Positions 24,821 through 37,400 of a stretch of DNA of 64,000 nt are shown here, piece by piece. The translations under genes were made by a program, and so were the position numbers. The notes under the pieces were generated by a model. It saw only the letters and a program-made list of their open reading frames with translations. It had not been told where the DNA came from and did no database searches. Position 1 is the first letter of the stretch; the number at the start of each line of letters is the position of its first letter. The DNA comes from Adineta vaga (taxonomy: Eukaryota; Rotifera): contig CP075496.1 in assembly GCA_021613535.1 (NCBI GenBank), positions 1,240,001 through 1,304,000 of the forward strand, given 5' to 3'.

Positions 24821-27800
24821 TCACTTCTCTGTTAAAAGTCCATCAAATCCATTTATTGTTCGATTCATTGATAAAATCTGTTCTCGCAATTTTGACCACA
24901 ATACTTTCGATTTATCACAGAACTCTGTTGGAGGATCACCTGGAATTCCATACAGAATGTTTGATAACGATGGAAATGGTACAACTGTATTGCCTAAGCC
25001 AAATGCAGGTCCAAATAGAATGTGTCTAAAATTATATCAAAACTCTTCTAAATGATCTGTAGAGAAGGGAGATAATATAAACATTACTTGGAAGTTTTAT
25101 TGGGGATACTCATCCCAAATAGTTGATCATTACCAATAAATAAACGTTCGAATTCAATCAGTTCTTGATTCAATGATTGCAAACTCATATAGCTGAATGA
25201 CAACAAAACGAAGAATGACAAAATATTGTGTAATATGGAATGAAAATGTTCATACTCTGTTTTCGATACTTGATTGATACGAGATTGAACTTGTCGAATA
25301 GATTTTGTGAATTCATTCATCGTTTTTGTAAATTCACCTAGCAGAAAAGAATCATCGATTGATTTGATTTCAATTGAACTATTCTTTTCTTTTACTTGGA
25401 TCTCCGATATGAGAAGAGACTGATTCGTATCCTCGTTTGTGATGATCAAGAAAAGCAACAACTAATCTATCAATCTGTTGAGCATAGTTTGTTAGATTGA
25501 AAGGTATCAATGGTTCATCAACTAATTGTCGAATGATTTCTGTGACAAATTGTGTATAAGCAACAAACACATCTGCTTTCATTTCATGATCACTCACAAT
25601 TGGTTCATGACGAACATAGAATGTATCATTTCTCAATGTCTAAAATGAAAATAAATGTATGTGAAATGACAACAATCAACTTTTCTCTTTCATGTGTGGC
25701 AAAAGAAGATTCTCGAATCTACCATCCTCAACATGTTTACACACATACCTGTTCATCAGTCATCTCGATGAGAATAGACGGAATACCATATTGTAATTGA
25801 AATACTGATGCTGACGAATCTGAATCAATACTCTGAACAATTCCAGGACTTCGATTACGACTTGCTCTCAACCATTCATCAAACAATTTGTATGTTTCAC
25901 ATTTGTTTTCTTCTTGTTCGTTTGATTTCATCTGATGTTCATGATTACCATCACGTCGTTTTCGACTATGATCATGATGATGATTTTGTTCATGCGACAT
26001 CATTGCTGTTGCTGATGTTGTTGTTGTTGTTGTTGTCATTTGTCGATGATAACATGTGTCACTGTGTGGAAGAGGACTGGCAACATAATTTGCAGCACGA
26101 TAAGCAACTTGTTCTAATAGAGAAGAACCGTGAAGATTCAGAGTTGAATTTCCAATAATGTCATTTCCAAGATCAACATATGCAACCAGATTTCGATCGA
26201 TTAACCGAGAATTATCCGCAATCCATCGATGAACTAAACAAATCATCAAAGATGTATTTCATCATTGGCGTATTACAAAACTCACTTGTATAATGATCAT
26301 AGTTCAAGCTAGACCAAGCACAAAACACAATTGATCGTCTAAAAGAAGAATCGTGAGACAGTTTTTCTTCTGAATTTCGAATCATACTTTGGTTTCCAAC
26401 CACTTTTAATTCGATTTGTATATGCTTGAATAATTTCATTGATAATTCTATTCTGTTGAACTGAACTTAATTCAGATCCAATCATCACAAAACGTTCAGC
26501 ATCGATTGTACCACGAATAGAACTCATTACAACTGGTAGTTGTGTCTGCACATCTTCCATATTGACAACTAATCTCAATTTGATGGTGGAAAGTGTTCCA
26601 CCAATTTTCATTGATGTTGACTTTTGATGCCATTGTGATGGACATGATGACCATTGATTCGAATCAGGCTGAAGAGATGCAAAGATTCTCTGAACATCAT
26701 TGTATGAAAGAATTAGAACACGAATGAAATGATCTTTCGTCTTGAGAATATCATCAATATAGTTCTCACGATCTAAACTCAATAAGTCAATCGATATTTG
26801 AGATTTAGATCGCATGGATTAACATTACCTTTTCGATCAGGAAATCTTCTCCATTCATTAAAATATGATTGCCGATGATTAGTTGTTGTTATTTGTTGAT
26901 TTTCATGATCATCGAACAGAACTAAAGCATCGAATCCATAATAAATAGCTTGATGGATTTGTTCTGTTTGTGAAAGAATCGATGATTGACGTCGCATGAA
27001 AACAATGGATTTGTTAGATGCACCGAAATTGATTCCATTATTTAATAAATATGCAAAATCATCTTGTCGACCATAGTTGACATAATAGATGGAGTTTGCA
27101 TCAATTGTACCCGATTTCAGCAAGGACGAAAATGAGATGAAATCATTTGTTGATGAACGATCGATTTTCAGCAATTCTGTTTCACCTTTTGCATCGAATA
27201 GCTGAATACCACTCCATGGAGATGATGCATATTTGGATAAGATAGTATCATAAGAGAACTTGTTAACATGATCTAATGAAGGTGAAAGAGATTGCCATTT
27301 GTCATATAATTTGTTCGCTGCATCAGCTTCATTTTGCATGGAACTAGAAAGAAGAATGAATTGAATCGAATCGAATAGAGGAAATAAAAGAAAAGATCGA
27401 TCGTATTTACTGATTCAGATTGATGAAGTTGGTTTTGTGATTGCTTGAGATAGTTTTGTTTGAATTGATAGATCGACATTGAGATTTTGTTGATAAGAAT
27501 TGGATGTTGATGTTCGACTATCAGTACTTTGAGAGAATTGATAAAGTACAATGGCCACTCCAGTGACACAGCCGAGTACAAAAGCGCCTAAGAGTAAAAT
27601 GAAACATAGAATGGGTTGTGATGTAGCTGTTTGATGACGATGATAAGTTCGTGGACGTTTTGCAACAACTGGAAAGCGATCATTTGAAGGTGATGATGGT
27701 GAATGTGTGATTCGATGATGAAGATCATCTTCATCATTATCTTCGTCGGCAGAGAGAAGAAGTGCAGCGTTTTCTTCGCTTCCTAATTGACGCATTTTCG

Positions 27801-27930
27801 AATTTGTATGATTTCTGTTAAATAATCACCATAGTAGCTGAACTATTTTATTTGTACAATTAGCTGCCATCAGCTATATGAAAGCACGAATCACACGGAA
27901 GAGTAAAGTAGATGGCGCAGTTTGTTGTAG
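24765..27930. repeat. Segmental duplication, left copy
   Basis: Near-identical to about 34398-37835 across all exons and introns. The flanks beyond the coding region are recognisable but more diverged (for example ccatagtagc and the TAGATGGCGCA motif on the promoter side). Confidence 0.85.
24821..27795 (-). CDS. Inactive M28/transferrin-receptor-like membrane protein, copy 1 (frameshifted)
   Basis: Nine minus-strand exons: 27411-27795, 26829-27343, 26388-26772, 26286-26338, 25749-26233, 25396-25639, 25256-25337, 25088-25192 and 24821-25025. Type II layout: an acidic cytoplasmic tail, one membrane span (ILCFILLLGAFVLGCVTG), a protease-associated domain, an M28 fold and a C-terminal TFR-dimer domain. 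Glutamate carboxypeptidase II is the nearest family. The metal-site segments are altered: where GCPII has GGHRDSW and WDAEEFG, this reads IGSELSS and WSSLNYD, so peptidase activity is unlikely. Near the end of exon 1, one base is missing relative to copy 2. This brings a TGA (27415-27417) into frame before the splice donor. The exon total is one base short of a multiple of three. Confidence 0.75.
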
Positions 27931-28608
27931 ACATGTCGAAGGACGATTCTGAATCTGAAGGAGTTGATAATAATCTTATAGATCGGTTCCCAAGTATTTG
28001 ATGAATCTAGATGAAAAAGTCGTCTAGTTGACGAATGATAGGTATGTCATCAAATGTGCTACTTATCGTTCTTTGAATTCCATGTTTACAAAATTTAACA
28101 TTCTCATCGAAATTTATTGGTGTTTCTGTCGACCTTTGATAGAAGAAAATCATGTTCAAGACACTTGCTAGTTAAACATATCTTCTCTCTGTTCCATGAG
28201 TATTGCCTTAATTGTTCTCATTATATTATGTTAATTGAGTAATATTTATCAAAAATGAAATTAGCTTTTCAAAGATAGGACATAGAAGATGAGAAAACGA
28301 TACAAAAATATGTCTTTTTAGTCTTTTCTTAATGTTCAGGTCAGTCAAAACGGACCGTATCGTTCGACCTGGGTGCTTTCTGAATTTCGAGCGAAAAAAT
28401 ATGGAACTTTCAGGAGAAAAATCCTGAAGTGTTCATTAATTATTCGCATCTTGAGAATAGGAAGAGAACAAATAATTTGAACGTAAAATAATTTCTAGTT
28501 CGAATAAAAATGATGAAACTTCACCTCGAATCTTTCTGTAAAATAGAAATACATTTCTATTCATTTACTTTTCAAAGTCGCAATATTTTGCAAAATACAA
28601 GACCTATT
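27796..28608. other. Intergenic region, promoter of copy 1 and repeat remnants
   Basis: Holds the promoter side of the duplicated gene, the internally deleted inverted-repeat element (28337-28372), and a segment around 28140-28310 that resembles 32566-32720. No gene recognised. Confidence 0.45.
28337..28372. repeat. Internally deleted copy of an inverted-repeat element
   Basis: The left end (caggtcagtcaaaacgg) is joined directly to the right end (accgtatcgttcgacctgg). These ends match the two termini of the longer element at 32379-32523, so this looks like a copy that has lost its interior. Confidence 0.6.
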
Positions 28609-30992
28609 TCAAAAATAGTCTTCGCACGAACATAAACCATCAGGAGTGAAATGATGTATTCGATTGGCATCTCGGATCAGAATTGTACATCGTCTAATTT
28701 TACAAATCATTTTGGTTGATTCATCTAAAATCAAACAAGTAAACTAAACGAATAAATGTCAATCAAAATAACTCACGACAATCTCGACATATGCGAAGAT
28801 TTTTTGCAATTTGAATCATTGTTGGTTTTGCGGGTTGAATAAAATGGAAGGCAATAGCTAGTTTTTCACTATGCCCACAAAGTATTGATTCAACATCTTC
28901 ATCATTCATCAAAATGCGAGTATTTGAACTTGAATCAAATCGATAACCATTTTGAATAAGTTCTTCTCGTATTCGTTGAAGTTCATTAAAAATCATCAAT
29001 GCTTGAGCATGAGATCGATCATGAGCACCAAATTTCTAAACAAATATTTCATTCTTTCCACTAAAACAACTAAAATATCTTTTAAATTACATAAATTTTT
29101 CCATTTAATTCTGTCCATGAGATGCCTTGTTGTTTGTTACCACGTTCATCTTTCAGCTTTTTCTTTATATATGTGGCTTCTTCTAAGTCGCCAGATGATC
29201 GATAAGTATTAGCTAGAAGAATTGCCGCTGGAATCAATTTTTGTTTACAGTTTGCAAATCTTGTCTCTATTCGTTCGTAAATTTCTTTGGATAAAGAAGA
29301 ATTTCGTTGATTTCGAGCACCAGATAAGAGTGACACTGAAATAACAACAAACAAATTAGTATAATTATCACTTTACTTCTCTTAAATATCGTCGGATCTT
29401 CTCATTTCATGCATTCATAGAATTAAACTGAACTTACTATACATCGGTAACGATGGAGTATGAAGATGTTCATATTCATTAATAATTGTTGTAGCTTCAT
29501 TCCAAAGAAATGCTCGACTTAAACAATCAACCTAAAAAAAAAGAAAAATCAAGACAATTATCGTATATTAATGAAAATTTACTTTACCATTGCGGTAACA
29601 GCATATTCATGTTTTACTGGAATATTTCTAAAGATTTCTCTTGCTTCGACAATCAGACCGGAGTGTGAACAAGCATTTAGAACAGAAACATAAGTTCGAT
29701 CATTCAATATTTCCGATGGAATTTTATGAAACAACTTGATGGCTTGTGAACCCATTCCATTCAATCCATAGGAATGAACTTAAAGCAAAACAAAATTAAG
29801 AGAAAACGATATCAGAAAATTTACTCATTGCAGTGAATGAGATAATATCTGGTTGAATCAATGTTTGAAAAAGTTTTTCGCATTCATTAATGACACCAGC
29901 TTTCCCCTAGAAATTATTTTGGCATAAAAAAAATCTTCGAGATTAATCAACGTTTCATTTCACTTACCCACATGTCAAGTAGAGCATTTTGAATCGAAAA
30001 GTTGTGCAAAAGATGTTGAGGAATTTTTTTAACTATACTTCGACAAACACTTTCAAGTCCAGTTCGGCATGCAGCGTTAATTAAGAAAAGAAAAGCTATT
30101 CGATCGGGTTTAAATCCGTCGTTGATCATTTGATCGTAGAAATCAAAAGTTTTTTCTGGCTCATTATTTAGATTGGAAATTTTCATAAACATCCGATATT
30201 TAATATCAGATTTGGGCATTTTTGAAATATATTCTGCAGCAGATTTGATTTCATTAGCTATTAAAAACATATCCGCAGCGGTACACAGAATAAATTGATT
30301 TTTTTTATAGTTTGAATTGAGTTTGTTTAAAACTTCTTTTGCTAAATTTAATGAATGTTTATCTGCTAATTTTGCACATGCATTAAGAAAAAAAACAATC
30401 ATTTGTTCATTCGGATTTGGAATTGTGAAGAAAAGATCAATCGCTTTTTTACACAAATTGTTTTTGACCAAACCTAAGAAAAAAGCAAGTAAGAGAAATG
30501 TATATAGAGCAATTTAGTTAAATTCAATTGACCTTTGAGCATAGCACCATACATGCCTGGAGATTTATGAGAAGCATCATCAAAGATTCGTTGTGCATTG
30601 TAAACATCACCAGATTGAACTACAAAGGAAAGAAAAGATTTTCAGATGAAATTTATTTAAGGAAATTTACTCAATAAATGAATAATTGATGTTAACAGAT
30701 GATAATCTTTTAGATTTGTTTCGGATGAGTATTTTTGAATAATCTTTTGGCCAAGTTGAAAGTTTTCTAATCGTTGACAAGCTTTTAATGCTTGAGCTAG
30801 AGATCTTGGTGAAGGAAGTTCATCAGATTTGTTTTCATATGCATGAAATAGACGCAAGGATTCTTCAAATTGATTTCGATCATTGAATTTTTTCATTTCA
30901 ACATCCAAACTAGATGATGAAGTCAATTTGATTGAGGTTTTAAAACGAATACAATGAAAGAGATAACGACTGAATAGAACCCTTTTGAGCAT
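28609..30992 (-). CDS. DYW-type pentatricopeptide repeat (PPR) protein
   Basis: About 633 residues from nine minus-strand exons: 30671-30992, 30533-30619, 29968-30473, 29825-29906, 29588-29778, 29438-29531, 29091-29335, 28777-29035 and 28609-28724. The total is a multiple of three. The N-terminal stretch is positively charged and could be a mitochondrial targeting signal. PPR units follow (for example SQAIKLFHKIP and YVSVLNACSHSGLIVEA). The PG box is GISWTEL. The C-terminal DYW deaminase domain has HSEKLAIAF (zinc ligand His and catalytic Glu), CRDCH (zinc Cys pair) and CSCEDYF as the very end, so Phe replaces the terminal Trp. In plants such proteins convert C to U in organelle RNA. The deaminase residues are intact here. 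Confidence 0.92.
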
Positions 30993-33900
30993 CTAAAAAA
31001 TTTTCATTTAAATATAAAATATTTTATCTTTCAATGTAAACGATATTTCATTCTAGAGAAAAAAATTAATTTATCTTTTCATTGCTTTTGTACCATGAAC
31101 GATTGTTCTCATATTCAAAATGGATACATCGAACTAATTCATTTTTGAGAATCTATTCAATGTGACAAAAAGGGAATCAAAAGTAATTCTTAGTCGATAT
31201 TTGAACAGTTTTGATTTTGAGTGCAATCTAGAAAAGTTTCTGAATGAATATAAAAGAGAACAAATGAAATTAGTTGACTCAATCGCTTTCCTGGAAAGAG
31301 GAATTAATATATATGAAAGAGATGAGACGACGAAAACCTTGTCCTCACTATCACTAGAAGAATAATGCGAATTAAAAGTCGAATTAAATCGTTATCGGTC
31401 TTCACTTAGAAATTAATGAACCAATAGAAGATGAGGTGGTGTCACTATCATGTAGGCAAAGTACATCGAAAAGACGCACTTTTACAAGAGGAAATAGTGA
31501 ATTTTTCGTTCTTTGTCGTATATTTATTTATTTGATGTAATTTACTTCTAAATCAGAAAATCATTTCGATTGGTGCATTACATTTAGTTCATTTTCGAAA
31601 GCTCATTAAAATAGAATTTAATTTAATTTAATTTCGATCAGTCTATTTTCTTAATTCGGCATTAAGGTTTCTAATGAAGACAAGGTCTAATCTAATATCA
31701 TGATGTGTGTAAATCCAATGAATTAAATTGTCAATATTGTATTGGCTTGTGGTTTTCATTTCTCCTCTTATTCAAAGACGTACATAATAGTAAGAGGGCG
31801 GTATATGTAAATATTGCAAATTGATATCAATGTATTGAGAATATTCATCTATTTATATTTTCATTTATATTAATAATCTACAAAAAAATCGTTGTTTATC
31901 CTTTTTCTTATATAAAGAATAAAGTCGTATTAAAATAACGGCAATCATTTTTGTAAGTTGCTTTCTATAGGAAAGTTACTTTTCCTCTCACAATTTCATT
32001 ACAAATTCAGTTCGAAATAGTTCATTGTCACCTTTTCGGATGAGAACACTTGCCGGATATTTTTAAAGGGGTTCTCTTCTAGTATTGGCCGCCTAGTCCA
32101 TTCTACCGAGGAAAAAACGAACTGATTGAATACTGTTCTAGTTTTTCCTCTATGTGTCGTTTTGGTAACGGCAAAAGCAAATTTGACTTTGAATTCTGAT
32201 GAAAATGATAGTCTTTGCGTGGATCAATTATTTGTATATCTAACAAATCTGTATGAAAAAGTCGCAAAACTTATCAATAACATTAAATGGATAACTAAAT
32301 GTGCTATATACAGTTCTTTCTTTGGATTGTATGTTTCGTCCTTTATTTTGTTTTTTTGTTTTGAAATCTAACGTTCCTCAGGTCGATCAAAACGGTGTGC
32401 TTACGGCGGTAAATGAACCGTTTCTCTCTGTAAAGATGGTAATACTGCGCCCGTTATTATAGTCAGTATACGGTTCCGTTTTATGTCGTAAGTAGCTGCA
32501 TATGGACCGTATCGTTCGATCTGGCTCTTATCTGAATTTGCTGGTAGTTCAATCATTATTTGATCAAAGAGAAATCATATTGGAGTCATTCGTTTCTAAT
32601 TAAGCATATAAGCGATCTTTCTCTGATCACCGACATTTAACTTATCATTATGGACATTTGATAAAATTTATTCAAAATGAAATTAGTCATTTAAAGTTAG
32701 AGAATGAAGAATGAGAAGGATTATATGATAAGATAATGAATCTCAGTATATTGATCACCCAGTTGCCGCTTCTTTTGAATTTAGAATGGTGGACTTACAC
32801 GGTCTCATTAACATTCGCATTTTTAACCAAAAATTATGGTAAATGATCATAATGATGATGATAATATATATCAATGCAAAGAGTTTATAACAGCGTAGAT
32901 CAAAATTTGAATTTGATTAAATATTTCAAACTTGTTCTTATATCATATCTTCATCTTTTGTTCTTCATTTATAATTTTTATTGCAAACATTTACTGTATA
33001 CCTTATAGAAAAAATTTGATTATTTATAAAAACAAATTCTATTTCTATTTCTTGAAGAAAGTAGCATCAGACAAACCAATCAAACATAACGAAACAGATC
33101 TCATCAAGCAAGTTTCATGAAGTATATATATTTGATTTCTTTGGTGTGATATATTATCTTCATGACATAGATACGAAAAATTCATCTTTTTTGTATCAAA
33201 GTGAAACAGATTCTCAGTTCATTTGAACTTATATTAAACTAAAATACAATGGATAACTTTTGTTCATAACTTTTCTTTCTGTGAAGATATGATACCACAT
33301 ATTTGAATAACTATTCATCGTTTAATCATTCGATATCTTTATACTTTGACTTCAAAACTCATTTGTTACAATGTTAACTAAACAAGTCAATTCATTCGAA
33401 AAGACTATCTATCTTCTTAAGAACAGTTGTGATGATTAAATCGTCAGCAGATGACAAAACAGCTGATATATGAATACATCAATAGTAACCATTTGCCAAA
33501 TAAACACATGGGATCTTTTTCAACAATACTGAAAATAATCGAAAACTGACAGTCAAATTACGAACAAGTTGGTTATAAGCATTTTTTCAGATGTATTAGG
33601 CACTTTCTGAAACGACTGAGTGATTTTCTCCTCAAGTTTCGAGTATTGACGAAGTTTCATTTTAGCGTAATAAATATTTCGTCGTGTAATAATGAGTAAT
33701 GTAGATCTATTTTCATCAACATTCTAATTGAATGTTTTGATCATTGAATTTAGACGAACGAATATCAATATAGTTTTTTCCTTTTACTAAGAATAGTTAA
33801 AACTATCCATAAACTAAACTATTTCAGATATTGGATAAAACTCTTGGAGTAATAGATTAACTGAACACCCCTTCTGAAGATGATGTTTACTTTTGTTCGA

Positions 33901-34465
33901 AACAATCACATATTACTTTTTCTTCTTTAAGCAATTTCCCATAAAAATAGTTTTTACTTGATGATCTAGTGGTTTAAAGTTCAATGAGTTGAAACAAAGA
34001 CTATTCATTAAATACTCTCGTCATGCTATGAGAAAACACCATGTTCAACATACCCTTCAGTAATTGAATTGTATACAGATTATCACTCAATGAACGTCTG
34101 TCTACATTTTTTTCTTCTATATAGCTAATCCAGACTATTGACCTAAAACTTTACATAGGAGAAACAGCTTATTGGCACTTTTAACCATAAGAAAATAAGC
34201 GGAATGTTTGGAATGAAGTTCTCACGAGTAAAAGTCAATCAACTGTAGTTAGCTTCACGATGATAGACAACAGAATAAAGCAAAATACAGATGCTTATTC
34301 TTTGAAAACTTTATTTTGATCACATTAGAAAAAAAACACAAAAAAAATAATAACCATCACATGACGCAGAAAGCAAAGCAATAAGAATCTGACCAATAAG
34401 CAAAAATAAAATCTAAACGTCAATACTGTTTTTTAAGATTCGTTTAAAATCAATTCTTTTCAAAA
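30993..34465. other. Long intergenic region with repeat remnants
   Basis: No gene is supported over about 3.4 kb. Open frames such as 31162-31365 (67 residues, charged) and 32126-32371 (81 residues, possible signal peptide) have no splice or domain support. The stretch contains the inverted-repeat element 32379-32523 and a segment near 32566-32720 that resembles 28140-28310, plus a TAAGAGGGCGG motif at 31791-31801. Confidence 0.45.
32379..32523. repeat. Inverted-repeat (MITE-like) element
   Basis: The left arm (about 32379-32422, with caggtcgatcaaaacgg and cttacgg..taaatgaaccg) pairs imperfectly with the right arm (about 32470-32523, with cggttccgttttatgtcgtaag and accgtatcgttcgatctgg). The central loop is about 45 bases with no coding content. 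The element is rich in CG compared with its surroundings. A shortened relative is at 28337. Confidence 0.65.
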
Positions 34466-37400
34466 TTAATTAGGTTTTGTTAAAAGCCCATCAAATCCAT
34501 TTATTGTTCGATTCATCGATAAAATCTGTTCTCGCAATTTTGACCACAATACTTTCGATTTATCACAGAACTCTGTTGGAGGATCACCTGGAATTCCATA
34601 CAGAATGTTTGATAACGATGGAAATGGTACAACTGTATTGCTTAAGCCAAATGCAGGTCCAAATAGAATGTGTCTAAAATTATATCAAAACTCTTCTAAA
34701 TGATCTGTAGAGAAGGAAAAGTATATAAACATTACTTGGAAGTTTTATTGGGGATACTCATCCCAAATAGTTGATCATTACCAATAAATAAACGTTCGAA
34801 TTCAATCAGTTCTTGATTCAATGATTGTAAACTCATATAGCTGAATGACAACAAAACGAAGAATGACAAAATATTGTGTAATATGGAATGAAAATGTTCA
34901 TACTCTGTTTTCGATACTTGATTGATACGAGATTGAACTTGTCGAATAGATTTTGTGAATTCATTCATCGTTTTTGTAAATTCACCTAGCAGAAAAGAAT
35001 CATCGATTGATTTGAATTCAAATGAACTATTCTTTTCTTTTACTTGGATCTCCGATATGAGAAGAGACTGATTCGTATCCTCGTTTGTGATGATCAAGAA
35101 AAGCAACAACTGATCTATCAATCTGTTGAGCATAGTTTGTTAGATTGAAAGGTATCAATGGTTCATCAACTAATTGTCGAATGATTTCTGTGACAAATTG
35201 TGTATAAGCAACAAACACATCTGCTTTCATTTCATGATCACTCACAATTGGTTCCATGACGAACATAGAATGTATCATTTGCCAATGTCTAAAACGAAAA
35301 TAGATGTATGTGAAATGGCAGCAATCAACTTTTCTCTGTCGTGTGTGACAAATGAAGATTCTCGAATCTACCATCCTCAGCATGTTTACACACATACCTG
35401 TTCATCAGTCATTTCGATGAGAATAGACGGAATACCATATTGTAATTGAAATACTGATGCTGACGAATCTGAATCAATACTCTGAACAATTCCAGGACTT
35501 CGATTACGATTTGCTCTCAACCATTCATCAAACAATTTGTATGTTTCACATTTGTTTTCTTCTTGTTCGTTTGATTTCATCTGATGTTCATGATCACCAT
35601 CACGTCGTTTTCGACTATGATCATGATGATGATTTTGTTCATGCGACATCGTTGCTGTTGTTGTTGTTGTCATTTGTCGATGATAACATGTGTCACTGTG
35701 TGGAAGAGGACTGGCAACATAATTTGCAGCACGATAAGCAACTTGTTCTAAGAGAGAAGAACCATGAAGATTCAGAGTTGAATTTCCAATAATGTCATTT
35801 CCAAGATCAACATATGCAACCAGATTTCGATCGATTAAACGAGAATTATCCGCAATCCATCGATGAACTAAACAAATCATCAATGATATATTTCATCTTT
35901 GGCGTATTACAAAACTCACTTGTATAATGATCATAGTTCAAGCCAGACCAAGCACAAAACACAATTGATCGTCTAAAAGAAGAATCGTGAGACAGTTTTT
36001 CATCTAAATTTCGAATCATACTTTGGTTTCCAACCACTTTTAATTCGATTTGTATATGCTTGAATAATTTCATTGATAATTCTATTCTGTTGAACTGAAC
36101 TTAATTCAGATCCAATCATCACAAAACGTTCAGCATCGATTGTACCACGAATAGAACTCATTACAACTGGTAGTTGTGTCTGCACATCTTCCATATTGAC
36201 AACTAATCTCAATTTGATGGTGGAAAGTGTTCCACCAATTTTCATTGATGTTGACTTTTGATGCCATTGTGATGGACATGATGACCATTGATTCGAATCA
36301 GGCTGAAGAGATGCAAAGATTCTCTGAACATCATCGTATGAAAGAATTAGAACACGAATGAAATGATCTTTCGTCTTGAGAATATCATCAATATAGTTCT
36401 GACGATCTAAACTCAATGAGTGAATCGATATTTGAGATTTAGATCGCATGGATTAACATTACCTTTTCGATCAGGAAATCTTCTCCATTCATTAAAATAT
36501 GATTGTCGATGATTAGTTGTTGTTATTTGTTGATTTTCATGATCATCGAACAGAACTAAAGCATCGAATCCATAATAAATCGCTCGATGGATTTGTTCTG
36601 TTTGTGAAAGAATCGATGATTGACGTCGCATGAAAACAATGGATTTGTTAGATGCACCGAAATTGATTCCATTATTTAATAAATATGCAAAATCATCTTG
36701 TCGACCATAGTTGACATAATAGATGGAGTTTGCATCAATTGTACCCGATCTCATCAAGGACGAAAATGAAATGAAATCATTTGTTGATGAACGATCGATT
36801 TTCAGCAATTCTGTTTCACCTTTTGCATCGAATAGCTGAATACCACTCCATGGAGATGATGCATATTTGGATAAGATAGTATCATAAGAGAACTTGTTAA
36901 CATGATCTAATGAAGGTGAAAGAGATTGCCATTTGTCATATAATTTGTTCGCTGCATCAGCTTCATTTTGCATGGAACTAGAAAGAAGAATGAATCGAAT
37001 CGAATCGAATCGAATCGAGGAAATAAAAGAAAAGATCGATCGTATTTACTGATTTAGATTGATGAAGTTCGCTTTTGTAATTGCTTGAGATAGTTTTGTT
37101 TGAATTGATAGATCGACATTGAGATTTTGTTGATAAGAATTGGATGTTGATGTTCGACTATCAGTAGTTTGAGAGAATTGATAAAGTACAATGGCAACTC
37201 CACTGATACAGCCGAGTACAAAGGCGCCTAAGAGTAAAATGAAACATAGAATGGGTTGTGATGTAGCTGTTTGATGACGATGATAAGTTCGTGGACGTTT
37301 TGCAACAACTGGAAAGCGATCATTTGAAGGTGATGATGATGAATGTGTCATTCGATGATGAAGATCATCTTCATCATTATCTTCGTCGGCAGAGAGAAGA

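Noticed and set aside
25808-26158. Plus-strand open frame with a leucine run over the pseudo-peptidase copy 1
   Set aside because: Antisense shadow of the Thr-rich and His-rich coding segment; it also appears in copy 2 for the same reason.
31162-31365. 67-residue charged open frame
   Set aside because: No recognised domain and no neighbouring exons in frame.
32126-32371. 81-residue open frame with a possible signal peptide
   Set aside because: It has weak composition, ends beside the inverted-repeat element, and shows no splice or family support.
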